DNA from: Lolium rigidum
Lineage: Eukaryota > Streptophyta > Magnoliopsida > Poales > Poaceae
DNA length: 64,000 bases
Assembly: GCF_022539505.1 (NCBI RefSeq)
Contig: NC_061514.1
Coordinates: 217,023,837-217,087,836, forward strand
Direction of reading: 5' to 3'
A model generated the notes under the pieces. That model did no database searches. It was not told the DNA's origin and saw nothing but the letters and a program-made list of their open reading frames with translations. Of this stretch, positions 1 to 12,406 are shown in pieces; position 1 is the first letter of the stretch; every line of letters starts with the position of its first letter. A program made the translations under genes and the position numbers.

Positions 1-23
1 ACAAGAGCTTAGTTGCACAACGT

Positions 24-3000
24 GTGTTGAGCATGCAATTGAGCAAATCTGAGCATAATCAACGCCACAATCTTTTTCAAACAAGAGGCATTGTAAAAGA
101 GCGAGCTATATGGATCATCATTGATGGAGGGAGCTGTAATAATCGGGCTAGCGTTGACATGGTGGAGAAGCTTTCTCTTCCTACAAGGCAGCGCACACAT
201 CCATATTACATTCAATGGTTTGAGAGCTCTCGGAAGCTCAAGGTAACAATAACTACACGCATGCATTTTACTATTGGTACATATTCTGATTTTGTTGATT
301 GTGATGTTGTACCTATGCAAGCTTGTTCTTTGTTACTTGGTAGACCTTGGAAATTTGATAGAGAATCTGTTCATAATGGTAAAACGAATCAATATTCTCT
401 TATGCATGATGGAAAGAAAATTGGTCTCAAACCTATGACTCCTGAACAAATTCTAAAAGATGATCTTGCTAGAGCTAGTCGAGTAAAAAACGAGGAGAAA
501 CATAAGAGTGAAAATCAGATTGTTGCTATAGATTTTGTGCCACATAAGACTAATACTAAATCTGATTCGACCCATGCTACTGAAATTTGTTTGAAAAATC
601 CTTGTTTGCTTGCTAGCAAATCTGATATTGCTGAACTTGATGTGACAACTACTCCATGCTATGCTATTATTTACAAAGAAGTTATGTTTTCATTTGGGAT
701 ATGCCTCCTTTTTTGCCACCTGCTGTTGCTAACCTTTTCCTGGAATTCATTGATGTGTTCCCACAAGATGTTCTACCTGGACTACCACCTAGTCGTGGGA
801 TAGAACATCAGATTGACTTGATTCCAGAAGCTTCGCTTCCCAATCATGCGCCATATCGTATCCTGATGAGACCAAAGAGATTCAGGGACAAATTTAGGTT
901 CTACAAGATAAATGTTACATTCGTGAGTCTCTTAGTCCATGTGATGTTCCTATTATTTTGGTACCTAAGAAAGATGGTTCTTCGCGCATGTGTACTAATT
1001 GTAGAGCTATTAATAATATTATCATTCGATACCGTCACCCTATACCTCGTTTGGATGATATGCTTGATGAGTTGAGTGGTTCTATTATGCTCTCTAAAGT
1101 TGATTTGCGTAGTGGTTACCACCAGATTCGTATGCAATTAGGAGATGAATGGAAAACAACATTTAAAACTAAGTTCAATTTATATGAGTGGTTAGTAATG
1201 CCTTTTGTATTAACTAATGCTCCTAGTACTTTCATGAGACTGATGAACGAAGTTTTACGTGCTTTATTGGATGTTTTGTGGTGGTATACTTTGATGATGT
1301 TCTGATTTATAACAAATCTTTGGAGGATCATTTGGATCATTTACGTGTTGTTTTTAATGCTTTACGTGACACACATTTGTATGGTAATCTTGAGAAGTGC
1401 ACATTTTGCACCAATCGAGTTATGTTTCTTGGCTATGTTGTTATAGTGCAGGGTATTGAAGTTGATCCAGCCAAGATTGAGGCAGTTGAGAGTTGGCCGC
1501 AGCCCTAGACGGTCACACAGGTGAGGAGCTTTCTTGGCCTCGCTGGTTTTTATAGGCGTTTTGTGAAAGATTTTGGATCTATTGATGCGTCGTTGGATGA
1601 GCTTACAAAGAAGGATGTGCCCTTTGTGTGGGGCGATGCACAACAAGAAGCCTTCATGAACTGAAAGATAAGTTAACACATGATCCATTACTTCAACTTC
1701 CTTATTTCAATAAGACTTTTGAGCTTGAATGTGATGCTAGTGGAATTGGTTTGGGAGGTGTGTTATTACAAGAGGGAAAACCTGTTGCATATTTTAATGA
1801 GAAATTTAGTGGGCCTAGTCTGAACTTATGATAAAGAATTATATGCGCTGGTTCGGACATTAGAAACTTGGTAACATTATTTATGGCCTAAAGAATTTGT
1901 TATACATTCTGATCATGAATCTTTGAAGCATATTCGTAGTCAAGCTAAGTTGAATCACCGCCATGCCAAGTGGGTGTAATTTATTGAGTCTTTCCCTTAT
2001 GTTATCAAACACAAAAAGGGTAAAGATAATATTATTGCTGATGCTTTGTCGCGCCGTTATACTATGCTATCTCAACTTGACTTCAATTTTTTTGGATTAG
2101 AAACTATAAAAGAACAATACTTGCATGATGCTTATTTTAAAGATGTGTTGCCGAATTGTAAAGATGGTAGAACATTGAACAAATTCGTCCTCACTGATGG
2201 ATTTGTGTTCCGTGCTAACAAGCTATGCATCCCAGATAGTTCTGTTTGTCTTTTGTTGTTGCAGGAGGCGCATGGAGGAGGATTGATGGGTCACTTTGGT
2301 GTGAAGAAGACGGAGGACATACCTGCTGCAAAATTCTTTTGGCCACCTATGCGTCGAGATGTTGAGAGATTTGTGGCACGCTGCACTACATGTCAAAAAG
2401 CTAAGTCTCAACTTAATCCACATGGTTTATATATGCCTCTTCATGTTCCTAGTGTACCTTGGGAGGATATTTCTATGGATTTCGTTTTGGGATTGCCTCG
2501 TACGTAGAAGGGGAGGGATATTATTTTTGATGTTGTGGATCGATTTTCTAAGATGGCACACTTTATTCCATGTCACAAGACTGATGACGCTACACATGTT
2601 GCTGATTTGTTCTTTCGTGAAATTGTTCGTTTACATGGTGGGCCAAATACTATTATTTCTGATCGTGATACTAAGTTTCTTAGCCATTTTTGGAGATGTT
2701 TATTGGCTAAGTTGGGGACTAAATTGTTGTTTAGTACTATATGTCATCCCCAAACTGATGGACAACTGAAGTAGTAAATAGAACATTGTCTACTATGATG
2801 CGGGCTGTTTTGAAGAAGAACTTAAAATTGTGGGATGAATGTTTACCTCATATTGAATTAGCTTACAATCGTTCGGTGCATTCTACCACTAGGATGTGCC
2901 CTTTTAAGATTGTGTATCGTTTTGTTCCACGTGCACCTATTGATTTGTTGCCTTTACCATCTTCAGTGCAAAATCATTTGGATGCTACACAACGTGCTGA

Positions 3001-3514
3001 ATTGATATTAAAAATGCATGAGACTACTAAAGACAACATAGAACGCATGAATGCTGAGTATAAAATTGCTAGGGATAGAGGAAGAAAGCATGTTGTGTTT
3101 GATGTTGGTGATCTTGTTTGGTTGCATTTGTGCAAAGATCATTTTCATGAATTGCGCAAGTCTAAGTTAATGACACGCGCTGCTGGTCCTTTTAAGGTGT
3201 TAGAGAAAATAAATGATAATGCATATAATAAACTTGAGCTTCCTGCATAATTGGGTCCGGTTAGTCCTACATTTAACATTGCAGATTTGAAGCCTTACAT
3301 TGGTGAAGAAGATGAGCTTGCGTCGAGGACGACTTCAATTCAAGAAGGAGAGCATGATGAGGACATCCCATCTGTTGATACAACCGGTGTACCTACAGCC
3401 ACACAAATACAAGGACCAATCACTCGAGCTCGTGCCAAACGACTTAACTATCAGGTACTTTCGTTTCTTGGAACTATTCCTCACATACATGAGAATATGA
3501 TGTTGCCTAAATAA
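24..3514 (+). pseudogene. G1 pol remnant (protease-RT-RNase H-integrase)
   Basis: Broken polyprotein. Protease lies about 24-680 with the active-site run IIDGGSCNN and the later LLLGRPW strand. RT lies about 780-1690: [41 protein letters not shown] and [10 protein letters not shown], so the YFDD catalytic motif survives, followed by a thumb with RSFLGLAGFYRRFVKDF. RNase H (FELECDASGIGLGG) is at 1690-2075. Integrase at 2046-3350 has the H-H-C-C finger ending CTTCQKAK, the SMDF and SDRD acidic positions, and the GPF/FNIADLKPYIGEE tail. Breaks include a frameshift near 680, another just before YFDD, stops at about 1506 and 2505, and a one-base loss near 2765 just before the third catalytic residue. 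It cannot make functional enzymes, but it is the best local model of the autonomous ancestor of family C. Confidence 0.85.
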
Positions 3515-3904
3515 CATGTGTGTTACTCTTAGGAATGACGGACCTAGCATGGATGAGAAAGATAAGCATTGGAGCATGATCACACATGGAGGAGATGGCA
3601 GCAAACATATGAGGATTAAAGAGGACGCTGCAAGTGTAGATTTCAGAACTTTGAAGCCACCATAATAAGTGATGAAGACATGGACGTAATAAGTGCTTTC
3701 CACTTCATAATTTCGTCCATATAGTTACATGGTGCTGCATCACTTTTAAGTTTGGGCCAGGCCCAGGTAATTTTCGCAGGAATTAAGTCAGCCCCCGTTT
3801 AGAGTCCGTATTGAAGGGGGAAAGGTCTTCTAGAATTTGGTTCGGCCACCATATGCATGGCTGGTCCAAACCCCACCTTTTCCTCCTTTAAATACCCTCA
3901 TAGT
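3355..3904 (+). repeat. G1 3' LTR, truncated
   Basis: The LTR start TGATGAGGACATCCC follows a purine-rich tract AAGAAGGAGAGCA, in the same place as the PPT/LTR border of family C elements. The pol frame runs about 160 nt into the LTR (GPITRARAKRLNYQVLSFL). A promoter-like TTTAAATACC is near 3886. The LTR stops where the family S LTR begins at 3905. Confidence 0.65.
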
Positions 3905-5611
3905 TGATGTCTACGGGAGCTTCTATTCTTGTAGACAGTGTTGGGCCTCCAAGAGCAGAGGTTTGTAGAACAGCAGCAAGTTTCCCTTAAGTGGATTACC
4001 CAAGGTTTATCGAACTCAGGGAGGAAGAGGTCAAAGATATCCCTCTCATGCAACCCCGCAACCACAAAGCAAGAAGTCTCTTGTGTCCCCAACACACCTA
4101 ATAGGTGCACTAGTTCGGCGAAGAGATAGTGAATTACAGTGTGGTATGAATAAGTAGTAGCAACGGCACTCGTAAAAGTGCTTTGCCCAGGAGAGTAAAC
4201 AAGCAAGTAGTAACGCAGCGAAGTAGTAACGCAATGAAACAAGTAAACAAGCAGCGATAGCGATATTTAGGAACAAGGCCTAGGGAATAGACTTTCACTA
4301 GTGGACACTCTCAACATTGATCACATAACATGAATAGATAAATGCATACTCTACACTTTTGTTGGATGATGAACACATTGCGTAGGATTACACGAACCCT
4401 CAATGCCGGAGTTAACAAGCTCCACAATAATGCTCATATTTTAGTAACCTTTAGTGTAAGATAGATCAAAAGACTAAACCAAGTACTAACATAGCATGCA
4501 CACTTTCACCTTCATGCATATGTAGGAGGAATAGATCACATCAATATTATCATAGCAATAGTTAACTTCGCAATCTACAAGAGATCATGATCATAGCATA
4601 AACCAAGTACTAACACGGTGCACACACTAATCACCTTTGCACACGTGCAGGAGGAATAAAACTACTTTAATAACATTGCTAGAGTAGCACATAGATAAAT
4701 TGTGATACAAACACATTGCAATCATAAAGAGATATAAATAAGCACCTCACTATGCCATTCAACAGTGAATAAGTATTCTCGTGAAATATAGCCTAAGAGA
4801 CCCACACGGTGCACACACTCGTCACCTTTACACACGTGGGACAAGGAGTCTCCTGGAGATCACATAAGTAAAACTCACTTGACTAGCATAATGACATCTA
4901 GATTACAAGCATCATCATATGAATCTCAATCATGTAAGGCAGCTCATGAGATTATTGTATTGAAGCACATAGGAGAGAGATGAACCACATAGCTACCGGT
5001 ACAGCCCCGAGCCTCGATGGAGAACTACTCCCTCCTCATGGGAGCAAGCAGCGGTGATGAAGATGGCGGTGGAGATGGCAGCGGTGTCGATGGAGAAGCC
5101 TTCCGGGGCACTTCCCCGCTCCGGCAGGGTGCCGGAACGAGACTCCTGTCCCCTGCATCTTGGCTTCGCGATGGCGGCGGCTCGGAAGGTTTTCCGTATC
5201 GTGGCTCTTCGCATCGTGGGTTTCGCGACGGAGGCTTTATATAGGCGAAGAGGCGGCGCAGAGGGTCGAAGGGGTGGCCACACCATATGGCGGCGCGGCC
5301 GGGGCCTGGGCCGCGCCGGCCTATGGTCCGGGGGCCCAGAGTGCCCCCTCCGGTCCTTCCCGGTGTTCTGGATGCTTCCGGTGAAAATAGGAACCCGGGT
5401 CTTCGTTTCGTCCAATTCCGAGAATATTTCGTTACTAGGATTTCTGAAACCAAAAACAGCAGTAAAACAGGAACCGACACTTCGGCATCTTGTTAATAGG
5501 TTAGTTCCGTAAAATGCACGAATATGACATAAAGTGTGCATAAAACATGTAGATAACATCAATAATGTGGCATGGAACATAAGAAATTATCGATACGTCG
5601 GAGACATATCA
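3905..5611 (-). repeat. S1 3' LTR (variant family S LTR)
   Basis: Read on the minus strand the LTR starts TGATATGTCTCCGACG at 5611 and ends GTAGACATCA at 3905. The first ~600 nt agree with the other family S LTRs of the window. The remainder, towards 3905, is diverged and ends in a different sequence from the CACGCATCA of the others, so it is a separate subfamily or an LTR recombinant. No TSD can be checked because the partner end is lost. Confidence 0.75.
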
Positions 5612-7880
5612 AGCATCCCCAAGCTTAGTTCTCGCTCGTCCCGAGCAGGTAAAACGATAACAAAGATAATTTCTGAAGTGACATGCCATCATAAACTTGA
5701 TCATACTATTTGTAAACATATGTAGTGGATGCAGCGATCAATACAATGGTAATGACATGAGTAAACAAGTGAATCATAAAGCAAAGACTTTTCATGAATA
5801 GTACTTCAAGACAAGTATTAATAAGTCTTGCATAAGAGTTAACTCATAAAGCAATAAATCAAAGTAAAGGCATTGAAGCAACACAAAGGAAGATTAAGTT
5901 TCAGCGGTTGCTTTCAACTTGTAACATGTATATCTCATGGATAATTGTCAACATAGAGTAATATAACAAGTACAATATGCAAGTATGTAGGAATCAATGC
6001 ACAGTTCACACAAGTGTTTGCTTCTTGAGGTGGAGAGAGATAGGTGAACTGACTCAACATAAAAAGTAAAAGAAAGGTCCTTCAAAGAGGAAAAGCATCG
6101 ATTGCTATATTTGTGCTAGAGCTTTGGTTTTTGAAAACATAAAGAGAGCATAAAAGTAAAGTTTTGAGAGGTGTTTGTTGTTGTCAACGAATGGTAGTGG
6201 GCACTCTAACTACCTCATCAACCGGACTTTCAAGAGCGGCTCCCATGAAGGACGTTATCTCTACCAAGCAAGGTAGATCATCCCTCTTCTCTTTTGTTTA
6301 CACATGTACTTTAGTTCAGTTTTTCTTTATTTATGGATGACACTCCTCCCAACCTTTTGCTTACACAAGCCATGGCTAACCGAATCCTCGGGTGCCTTCC
6401 AACAATCACATACCATGAAGGAGTGTCTATTTGCAAAATTAAGTTGCTTACCGATGAATCGTAGCAAAACATGTGAAGAGAATTATTAATGCAAGTTAAT
6501 TAATCTGGGCCGGGAACCCCATTGCCAGCCTCTTTTTGCAAAATTATTGGATAAGCGGATGTGCCACTAGTCCATTGTGAAAGTCCTGTCAAGTAAATGA
6601 CAAGATCGAAAGATAAAACACCACATACTTCCTCATGAGCTATAAAACATTGACACAAATCGGAGGTGATAAATTTTGAATTATTTAAAGGTAGCACTCA
6701 AGCAATTTACTTTGGAATGGCTGAGAAATACCATGTAGTAGGTAGGTATGGTGGACACAAATGGCATAGTAGTTGGCTCAAGGATTTTGGATGCATGAGA
6801 AGTATTCCCTCTCGATACAAGGCTTAGGCTAGCAAGGTTATTTGAAACAAACACAAGGATGAACCGATGCAACAGAAACTCACATAAAAGACATATTGTA
6901 AACATTATAAGACTCTACACCGTCTTCCTTGTTGTTCAAAACTCAATACTAGATATTATCTACACTCTAGAGAAACCAAATATGCAAACCAAATTAGCAA
7001 GCTCTAAGTGTTTCTTCATTAATGGGTGCAAAGTATATGATGCAAGAGCTTAAACATGAGCACAACAATTGCCAAGTATCAAATTATCCAAGACATTTTA
7101 GCAATTTACTACATGTATCATTTTCCAATTCCAACCATATAACAAATTAACGAAGAAGAAACTTCGCCATGAATACTATGAGTAAAGCCTAAGGACATAC
7201 TTGTCCATATGCTACAGGCGTGTCTCTCTCCCACAAAGTGAATGCTAGGATCCATTTTATTCAAACTAAACAAAAACAAAAACAAACCGACGCTCCAAGC
7301 AAAGTACATAAGATGTGGCCGAATAAAAATATAGTTTCAAGAGAAGGAACCTGATAATTTGTCGATGAAGAAGGGGATGCCTTGGGCATCCCCAAGCTTA
7401 GACGCTTGAGTCTTCTTAGAATATGCAGGGGTGAACCACCGGGGCATCCCCAAGCTTAGAGCTTTCACTCTCCTTGATCATAGTATATCATCCTCCTCTC
7501 TTGACCCTTGAAAACTTCCTCCACACCAAACTCGAAACAAACTCATTAGAGGGTTAGTGCATAATAAAAAAACTCATATGTTCAGGGGTGACACAATCAT
7601 TCTTAACACTTCTGGACATTGCTCAAAGCTACTGGAAGGTAATGGAACAAAGAAATCCACCCAACACAAATAAAGAAGCAATGCGAAATAAAAGGCAGAA
7701 TCTGTCAAAACAGAACAATCCGTAAAGACGAATTTTAAAAGGGCACCAGACTTGCTCAAATGAAAATGCCCAAATTGAATGAAAGTTGCGTACATATCCG
7801 AGGATCACTCACGTAAATTGGCATAATTTTCTGAGTTACCTACAGAGAATTAGACCCAGATTCGTGACAGCAAAGAAATC
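5612..7880 (-). other. S1 3' interior, non-coding
   Basis: No coding segment is visible. It holds the terminal PPT (minus strand AAGCTTGGGGATGC, at about 5613-5628) and two further copies of the same motif at 7386 and 7444, one in a GGGGATGCC...GGCATCCCC inverted repeat. A segment at about 6160-6490 also occurs in the Athila A1 3' interior. Confidence 0.7.
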
Positions 7881-7980
7881 NNNNNNNNNNNNNNNNNNNN
7901 NNNNNNNNNNNNNNNNNNNNNNNNNNNNNNNNNNNNNNNNNNNNNNNNNNNNNNNNNNNNNNNNNNNNNNNNNNNNNNNN
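7881..7980. other. Assembly gap (100 N)
   Basis: A run of exactly 100 N, the conventional size for a gap of unknown length. It joins a family S interior to the RT of a Tat-type element, so element ends and TSDs are hidden here. Confidence 0.99.
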
Positions 7981-9123
7981 GCATAGTCGTGTAGCAATAA
8001 GCCCCGTACGGGGTAATGAACGAAATCTTTATTTGATCATCCGGATTCAAAGGAATCTGGTGGTAGCCTGAATAGGCATCTAGAAAAGACAACAATTCAC
8101 AGCCGGCCGTCGAGTCTATGACTTGATCTATGCGCGGCAGGGGGAAGGGGTCCTTCGGGCACGCCTTGTTGAGGCTGGTGTAGTCGATACACATGCGCCA
8201 GGAGCCGTTCTTCTTCAAAACCAGGACCGCGTTTGCCAACCAGTCCGGGTGCAGCACTTCCATGATGAAGCCGGCTGCCAGCAGCCGGGCGATTTCTTCA
8301 CCGATGGCCTTCCTTCGTTCTTCGGCGAAGCGCCCGAGAGGCTGCTTCACCGGCTTGGCGTCAGGCCGGACGTGGAGGTGGTGCTCAGCCAACTCCCTCG
8401 GCACACCCGGCATGTCTCTTGGAGTCCATGCGAAGATGTCCCGATTCTCACGGAGGAAGCTGGTGAGCTCGCTTTCCTATTTCCTGCTCAAGCCGGCACC
8501 GATGGTGACGTATTTGTCCGGCTGCGCCGGGTCCAGCGAGGATCTTCTTGGTGTTGTCGGCCGGCTGGAAGTGAGTCGTCCCAGCCGGGTTGCCTCGCAG
8601 CCGGCATGTCCGTCTCGCGCGGCCTTGGCGAGGGCAACGGCGTCGTGGATGAGCTGCTTCTCGGTGGCGATGACCAGCGTCCGGGCCATCTTGGAGCTCG
8701 CGTGGCGCAGTCCATGGAGCGGCGATAGTCGCCGGCTATGGTGATGACCCCCTTTGGGCCAGGCAGCTTCATCTTCAGGTACCCATAATGGGGCACCGCC
8801 ATGAACTTGGTCAGGGCCGGCCTGCCCAGGAGCGCGTGGTAGGGACTCACGAGGTCCACCACCTCGAACTCGATTCTCTCGGTGCGGAAGTGATCCGGCT
8901 TCCCGAACATCACTTCCAGCGTGATCCGGCCAATCGGCTGGCAGCAGTGGCCAGGCACGATGCCATGGAAAACGGTGGGGGTGGGGCGCAACTCGGCCTC
9001 TTGGATGCCCAGCTTGCGGGCGGTGTCGCGGTAGAGGATGTTGATGCTGCTGCCGCCATCGATGAGGACGCGCGAAAAACGCACGCTGCGCCGGGTTGTG
9101 CCGATGGTGGGGTCGAGGACCAT
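7981..9123 (-). pseudogene. T1 protease and N-terminal RT, broken
   Basis: The retropepsin domain is at about 9123-8700, with active site VLIDGGSSINIL and the later ALLGRPAL strand. The linker (MARTLVIATEK) follows in another frame, so there is a frameshift near 8705. RT begins in the same frame as the linker, after one in-frame TAG at 8479-8477 that stands where relatives usually have CAG, and stays open to the gap: LHPDWLANAVLVLKKNG, RMCIDYTSLNKACPKD, SFLDAYSGYHQIPL, TPYGAYCY. The YxDD palm motif, RNase H and integrase would lie in or beyond the gap. The breaks are few, so the insertion is not very old. Confidence 0.8.
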
Positions 9124-9349
9124 GGCGTAGCTACCCGGCTTTGGCAGGACAGCCGGTGTGTCGCGGCGATCAAAGGTGATGGCCTGCTCTGACCAGTTTA
9201 GGTACTGGGGGACCGGCGGTACGACCGCGTTGACCTCGAGGGAACGGCTCGCCGGCTCGTCTTGTCCTCGGGCTCGGAGGTGAAGATGATGTAGGTAGCA
9301 TCTTCGGCCAGATATCGGCCATGTTGCACTTGGTTAGCCTCGTGGTGCT

Positions 9350-11203
9350 CTAGGTTGGCGTTCTCGCGCCGCCTTGGCCACCCGGCCCGCCGGCCGGAGG
9401 AGGCGGGGGTGGGGGCGGGAGGGGTTCGCCGCTTGTCGCCCGCTTCATGAAGTGGCGGTCGCGGGTGGTGTGGTTGGAGGGGTTCTTGCCGCTGTGGTAC
9501 TTGCACGGCGAGTCGAGCATCTGCTCGAAGGTGTACTTCGGCTTCCATTGCCGGTCTGTTTGCTTCTGGCGCCGGCTGCCGCCTGGCGCCGCATGGTCCG
9601 ACACGGCTGCCACATGGGCGGAGCCGTACCGGCGGTCCGGCTGGTCGCTGTGACGCTTGCCGCGGTAGTTGTCCCGCCGGCTGCCATGGGAGCCGCCCTC
9701 GGCCGGCTTGTGCTCAGCCGGCTTGTTGTTGTCCCGCCTTGCTGGGGCCGGTGAAATATCGGCCGGCGCCTTGCCGGCTTCCTCCGCCAGCGCGTACTTG
9801 TCAGCGATGACCATCAAGGCGGCCATCGTCTTGGGCTCGCTGCGGCGTAGCTTGTGCCACAGCATGGTGTTGGGCCGGCAGCCTCCCATGAAGAAGCTGA
9901 TGGCTTGCATCTCGTGCACGCCCTCGCAGGAGTTGCGCATCTCGCACCGGCCGCGTTAGGTACGCGCGATCCGTCTCGTCCGGGCCCTGCTTGCACATCT
10001 CAAGCTGTTGAGGGCGACCCGGCCGGCGGTAGGTGCCGGTGAAGTTGCTGATGAAGGCGGCTTCGAAGTCCAGCCAGCCGTTTATGCTGCCGGCTGGCAG
10101 GTTGTTGAGCCAGGTGCGGGCGGAGCCGAGCAGCATGAGGGGGGAGTAGCGCACAGCCCAGCGCTTGTTGCCTTTGGCGATGCCGACTACCGTGGAGTAG
10201 TCCAGCAGCCAGTCTTCCGGCTTGGCGGTGCCGTCGTACTTGGGGGTGTCGCGCGGGAGCTGGAAGCCGTCGACCATGGGCTCGTTGAGGATCCGCGGCC
10301 CGAAGCACTTTGGGCCGGCTGGCCCTTCTTCTTCCGCGATGCGGGATTGAACCAGCCGGTCGAGGCGGTCCCGGGCGTCAGTTGGCTCGATGCGCCGCTG
10401 GCTTCTGGAGCCGGCCGGTGTGGGCGTCGAGGCTCGGAGTCTTGCTCCTGGTTCCGGCTCGGTGGAGCCCGGCTGCGGCTGCTGCCGCCGCCTGGCTGGT
10501 GGCTCGGCCGGCTTGAGGTCGCGTGCGTGGCGCGGGAGTCGTTGCGCCGGCTTGGTGCTGGGGAGGTGGACTCGGCCGTATCCCTGGCGTTGCCTGCGGC
10601 ACCACGAGCGTGAGAAGCTCTAGGGTCTTGGGCATACCTGGGGTCTTTCGACTGCCTGTTGGCAGCCTTTACCAACTCAGTCACCCGCGTAGTCTGGCGG
10701 CGTAACTCTTCGCCTTCGAGGCGGTGCAGCTCTTCTGCGGCGGCTTCGGCCGCGAGCATGTTCTTGTCGGGGGTGTTGTAGATGGGCAGCTCCATTGACG
10801 GAGCCGGCTCGTCCGCGCCGTCGCGGTCGATCTCGGCGCCTAGGTCGCGGCCTCTACGGCGGATCTGGCCGGCTCGGCTGGGGTTGTCGCCGCCTGGGGT
10901 GAGGCCGTGGGCGCGGTTGTACTCGCGCTGGGTGATGTCCCACTGGCGCTTAGCAGCAGCCAGTTCCTCAGTCTGCTTGAGGAGGAGCACGCGGTGCGCC
11001 TCCAGGTCTGCCTCGACGGCGGCGGCGTCGGCGCCGGCGGCGGTGGTGAGCGGGGTGCTCAGCTTCGCCCGGACTTCGTCCAGCCGGGATGGTGGTGGTG
11101 GCGGCTTTGCGCCTGATGCGGATGCGTGCCCGCCGACGTGGCGCTCCAGGTCGGGGCCGCGAACGCGCGTGGACTTGGAGGGGAGTTCCTCGCCAGCCAT
11201 CAT
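9350..11203 (-). pseudogene. T1 gag, frameshifted
   Basis: The start chosen is the ATG pair at 11203/11200 (MMAGEELPSK), the first Met in the gag-like frame after the PBS; the frame is also open upstream through the LTR, but that is not coding. The N-terminal third is low-complexity and rich in Ala, Arg, Pro and Ser. The conserved gag core reads PKYDGTAKPEDWLLDY, then AARTWLNNLP-like and FISNFTGTYRRPG, then MRNSCEGVHEMQAISFF. These lie in three frames, giving frameshifts near 10330 and 9955. A Cys/His run (CKYHSGKNPSNHTTRDRHF) is near 9470. Gag would form the particle shell; this copy cannot do so in one piece. Confidence 0.75.
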
Positions 11204-11498
11204 GACTTGCACGACGGCGGGGCTGGCGGGAGCGCCGCTGCCGGCTCGCGGAGGAGGGCTAGCGCAGCGCAGCACCTGCCGCGGGTAGCGCGGCGGTGCG
11301 ACGGTGGCGACGTAGACGTCGTGGCCGCCGAAGGAGATGACGCGGCCGCCGGCTGGGAAGGGCCGGTCGGCGAAGCAGCCGGCGTTGTCGCTGACGCAGT
11401 CGAGGGAGCCGAATCTCCAGATCAAGCCCGAAGCGACTCGCTCGCCGGTGGTGATGGTGAGGCCCGTCCGGATGAAGACACCGGCCGAGGATGCTGAA

Positions 11499-11517
11499 GG
11501 CCCCACGGTGGGCGCCA
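11499..11517 (-). promoter_or_regulatory. T1 primer-binding site
   Basis: The minus strand reads TGGCGCCCACCGTGGGGCC two bases inside the LTR end, the form common in grass Tat elements. The priming tRNA species is not certain to me. Confidence 0.75.
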
Positions 11518-11519
11518 AA

Positions 11520-12406
11520 TGTCGTGGTATCGTCACGGCATATGCCATAGGGTGGCTAGTCGAAGGTGGTTCCTGAGAGATCTCACGGCGGTATCCGGAA
11601 GCGGGTATGGGCACGAGCGACACGGCGACGTACCCAGGTTCGAGGCCCTCCTGTGGAGGTAAAACCTCTACTCCTGCTAGAGTGTATATGATATCACACA
11701 GTACAATGGTGCTCCTAGAGCTGTGTCCGGCTGCTCCTGGGAGGCTAAGGGAGACGATGGTCTCTCTCACAGGGCAGCGCTAAGGGTGGAATGAAGTAAG
11801 AATGATCGATCCCCCACACGAGAGGGGGTAGTGCGGCTTATATAGGCACCGGCACTTTACATATAAGACCCTATAGTTTACTGGCCGGCTTGGCCGGCTC
11901 CGGCTTCCGCTCCTTCCCGAGGCAGTGACGTCAGGAGCCGTTGAGGCGTAGTGGCCCGTCCCATCCGGCTTCCCAGGTCAGCGGTATGGAGAGGAGGTGT
12001 CCCTGTCGCCGTCAGCCACTGTAGCCAGTACGGATCGTCGTTAGCCATGATGGCCTGTCCGGCGCGTGGCACTGTTGCTCCACAGTGCCCCGAGCTTTAC
12101 GGAAGATGAAGTCGGCGTGGACTTTGGGAACCCGGATCACCAACCCGGTTCCTCCTAGTGCAAGACTCGCCAGCCTCGAGTCGGTCTGAGGTACGGACCC
12201 CCAGTCGGATATGTCTTGTAGAAGCCGGCCCAGCTACGGCATTGGCGGCCGTAGCCGGGCCGACTAGGACCTAGAGCCGGCCGGCTTCCGGACCAGCCGG
12301 CCACGGCGCCAGCCGGCTGCTCCTCAGCCGGCCTTTGCCGCGAGCCGGCCAGTGGCCAGCCGGCTGCTCCGCGTCCATTGCCCTACCCGGGGTCTTCCCC
12401 CCGACA
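11520..12406 (-). repeat. T1 5' LTR (887 bp)
   Basis: On the minus strand it begins TGTCGGGGGG at 12406 and ends CCACGACA at 11520, giving TGTCG...CGACA termini. The PBS follows directly. The U3 part (12214-12365) is crowded with GCCGGC motifs. A TATATAGG-like element lies in U3/R near 11839. Confidence 0.8.

Larger units (their letters stand above)
1..3904 (+). mobile_element. G1: 3' part of a CRM-like Ty3/gypsy retrotransposon
   Basis: Protease, RT, RNase H and integrase segments follow one another on the plus strand, which is the Ty3/gypsy order, and end in an LTR start at 3355. The 5' LTR, leader and gag lie outside the window. The integrase tail reads through the PPT into the 3' LTR with a GPITRARAK-type motif, an arrangement known for CRM chromoviruses; I cannot exclude a neighbouring chromovirus clade. 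The copy is old, with many frameshifts and stops, and its 3' LTR is cut at 3904 by a family S LTR. Confidence 0.85.
3905..7880 (-). mobile_element. S1: family S element, 3' LTR and 3' interior, minus strand
   Basis: On the minus strand the order is interior (7880 to 5612), PPT and 3' LTR (5611 to 3905). The interior matches that of the composite at 51272-53645 nearly base for base, up to the N gap. No coding segment of this copy lies inside the window. The 5' LTR and any gag are lost in the gap. Confidence 0.8.
7981..12406 (-). mobile_element. T1: 5' half of a Tat-type Ty3/gypsy element, minus strand
   Basis: Reading leftwards from 12406: LTR, PBS, gag, protease and RT up to the gap. The GC-rich codon use and the pol sequence (RFAEERRKAIGEEIARLL, PFPLPRIDQVIDSTAG) are typical of grass Tat-lineage elements. 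The 3' half is lost in the gap. It is inserted into a family C LTR; the right flank ACCGG is the candidate TSD, with no partner visible. Confidence 0.85.

Noticed and set aside
5017..5580. Several overlapping open frames of 75-195 codons on both strands
   Set aside because: They lie in the GC-rich R/U5 part of the S1 LTR, and the same frames recur in every family S LTR (near 16000-16500, 50720-51240, 55950-56530, 57700-58335). They are LTR composition, not genes.
10008..11288. Plus-strand Arg/Ala/Gly-rich frames up to 201 codons
   Set aside because: Antisense shadows of the T1 gag region, which has recognisable gag residues on the minus strand; very high GC removes stops.
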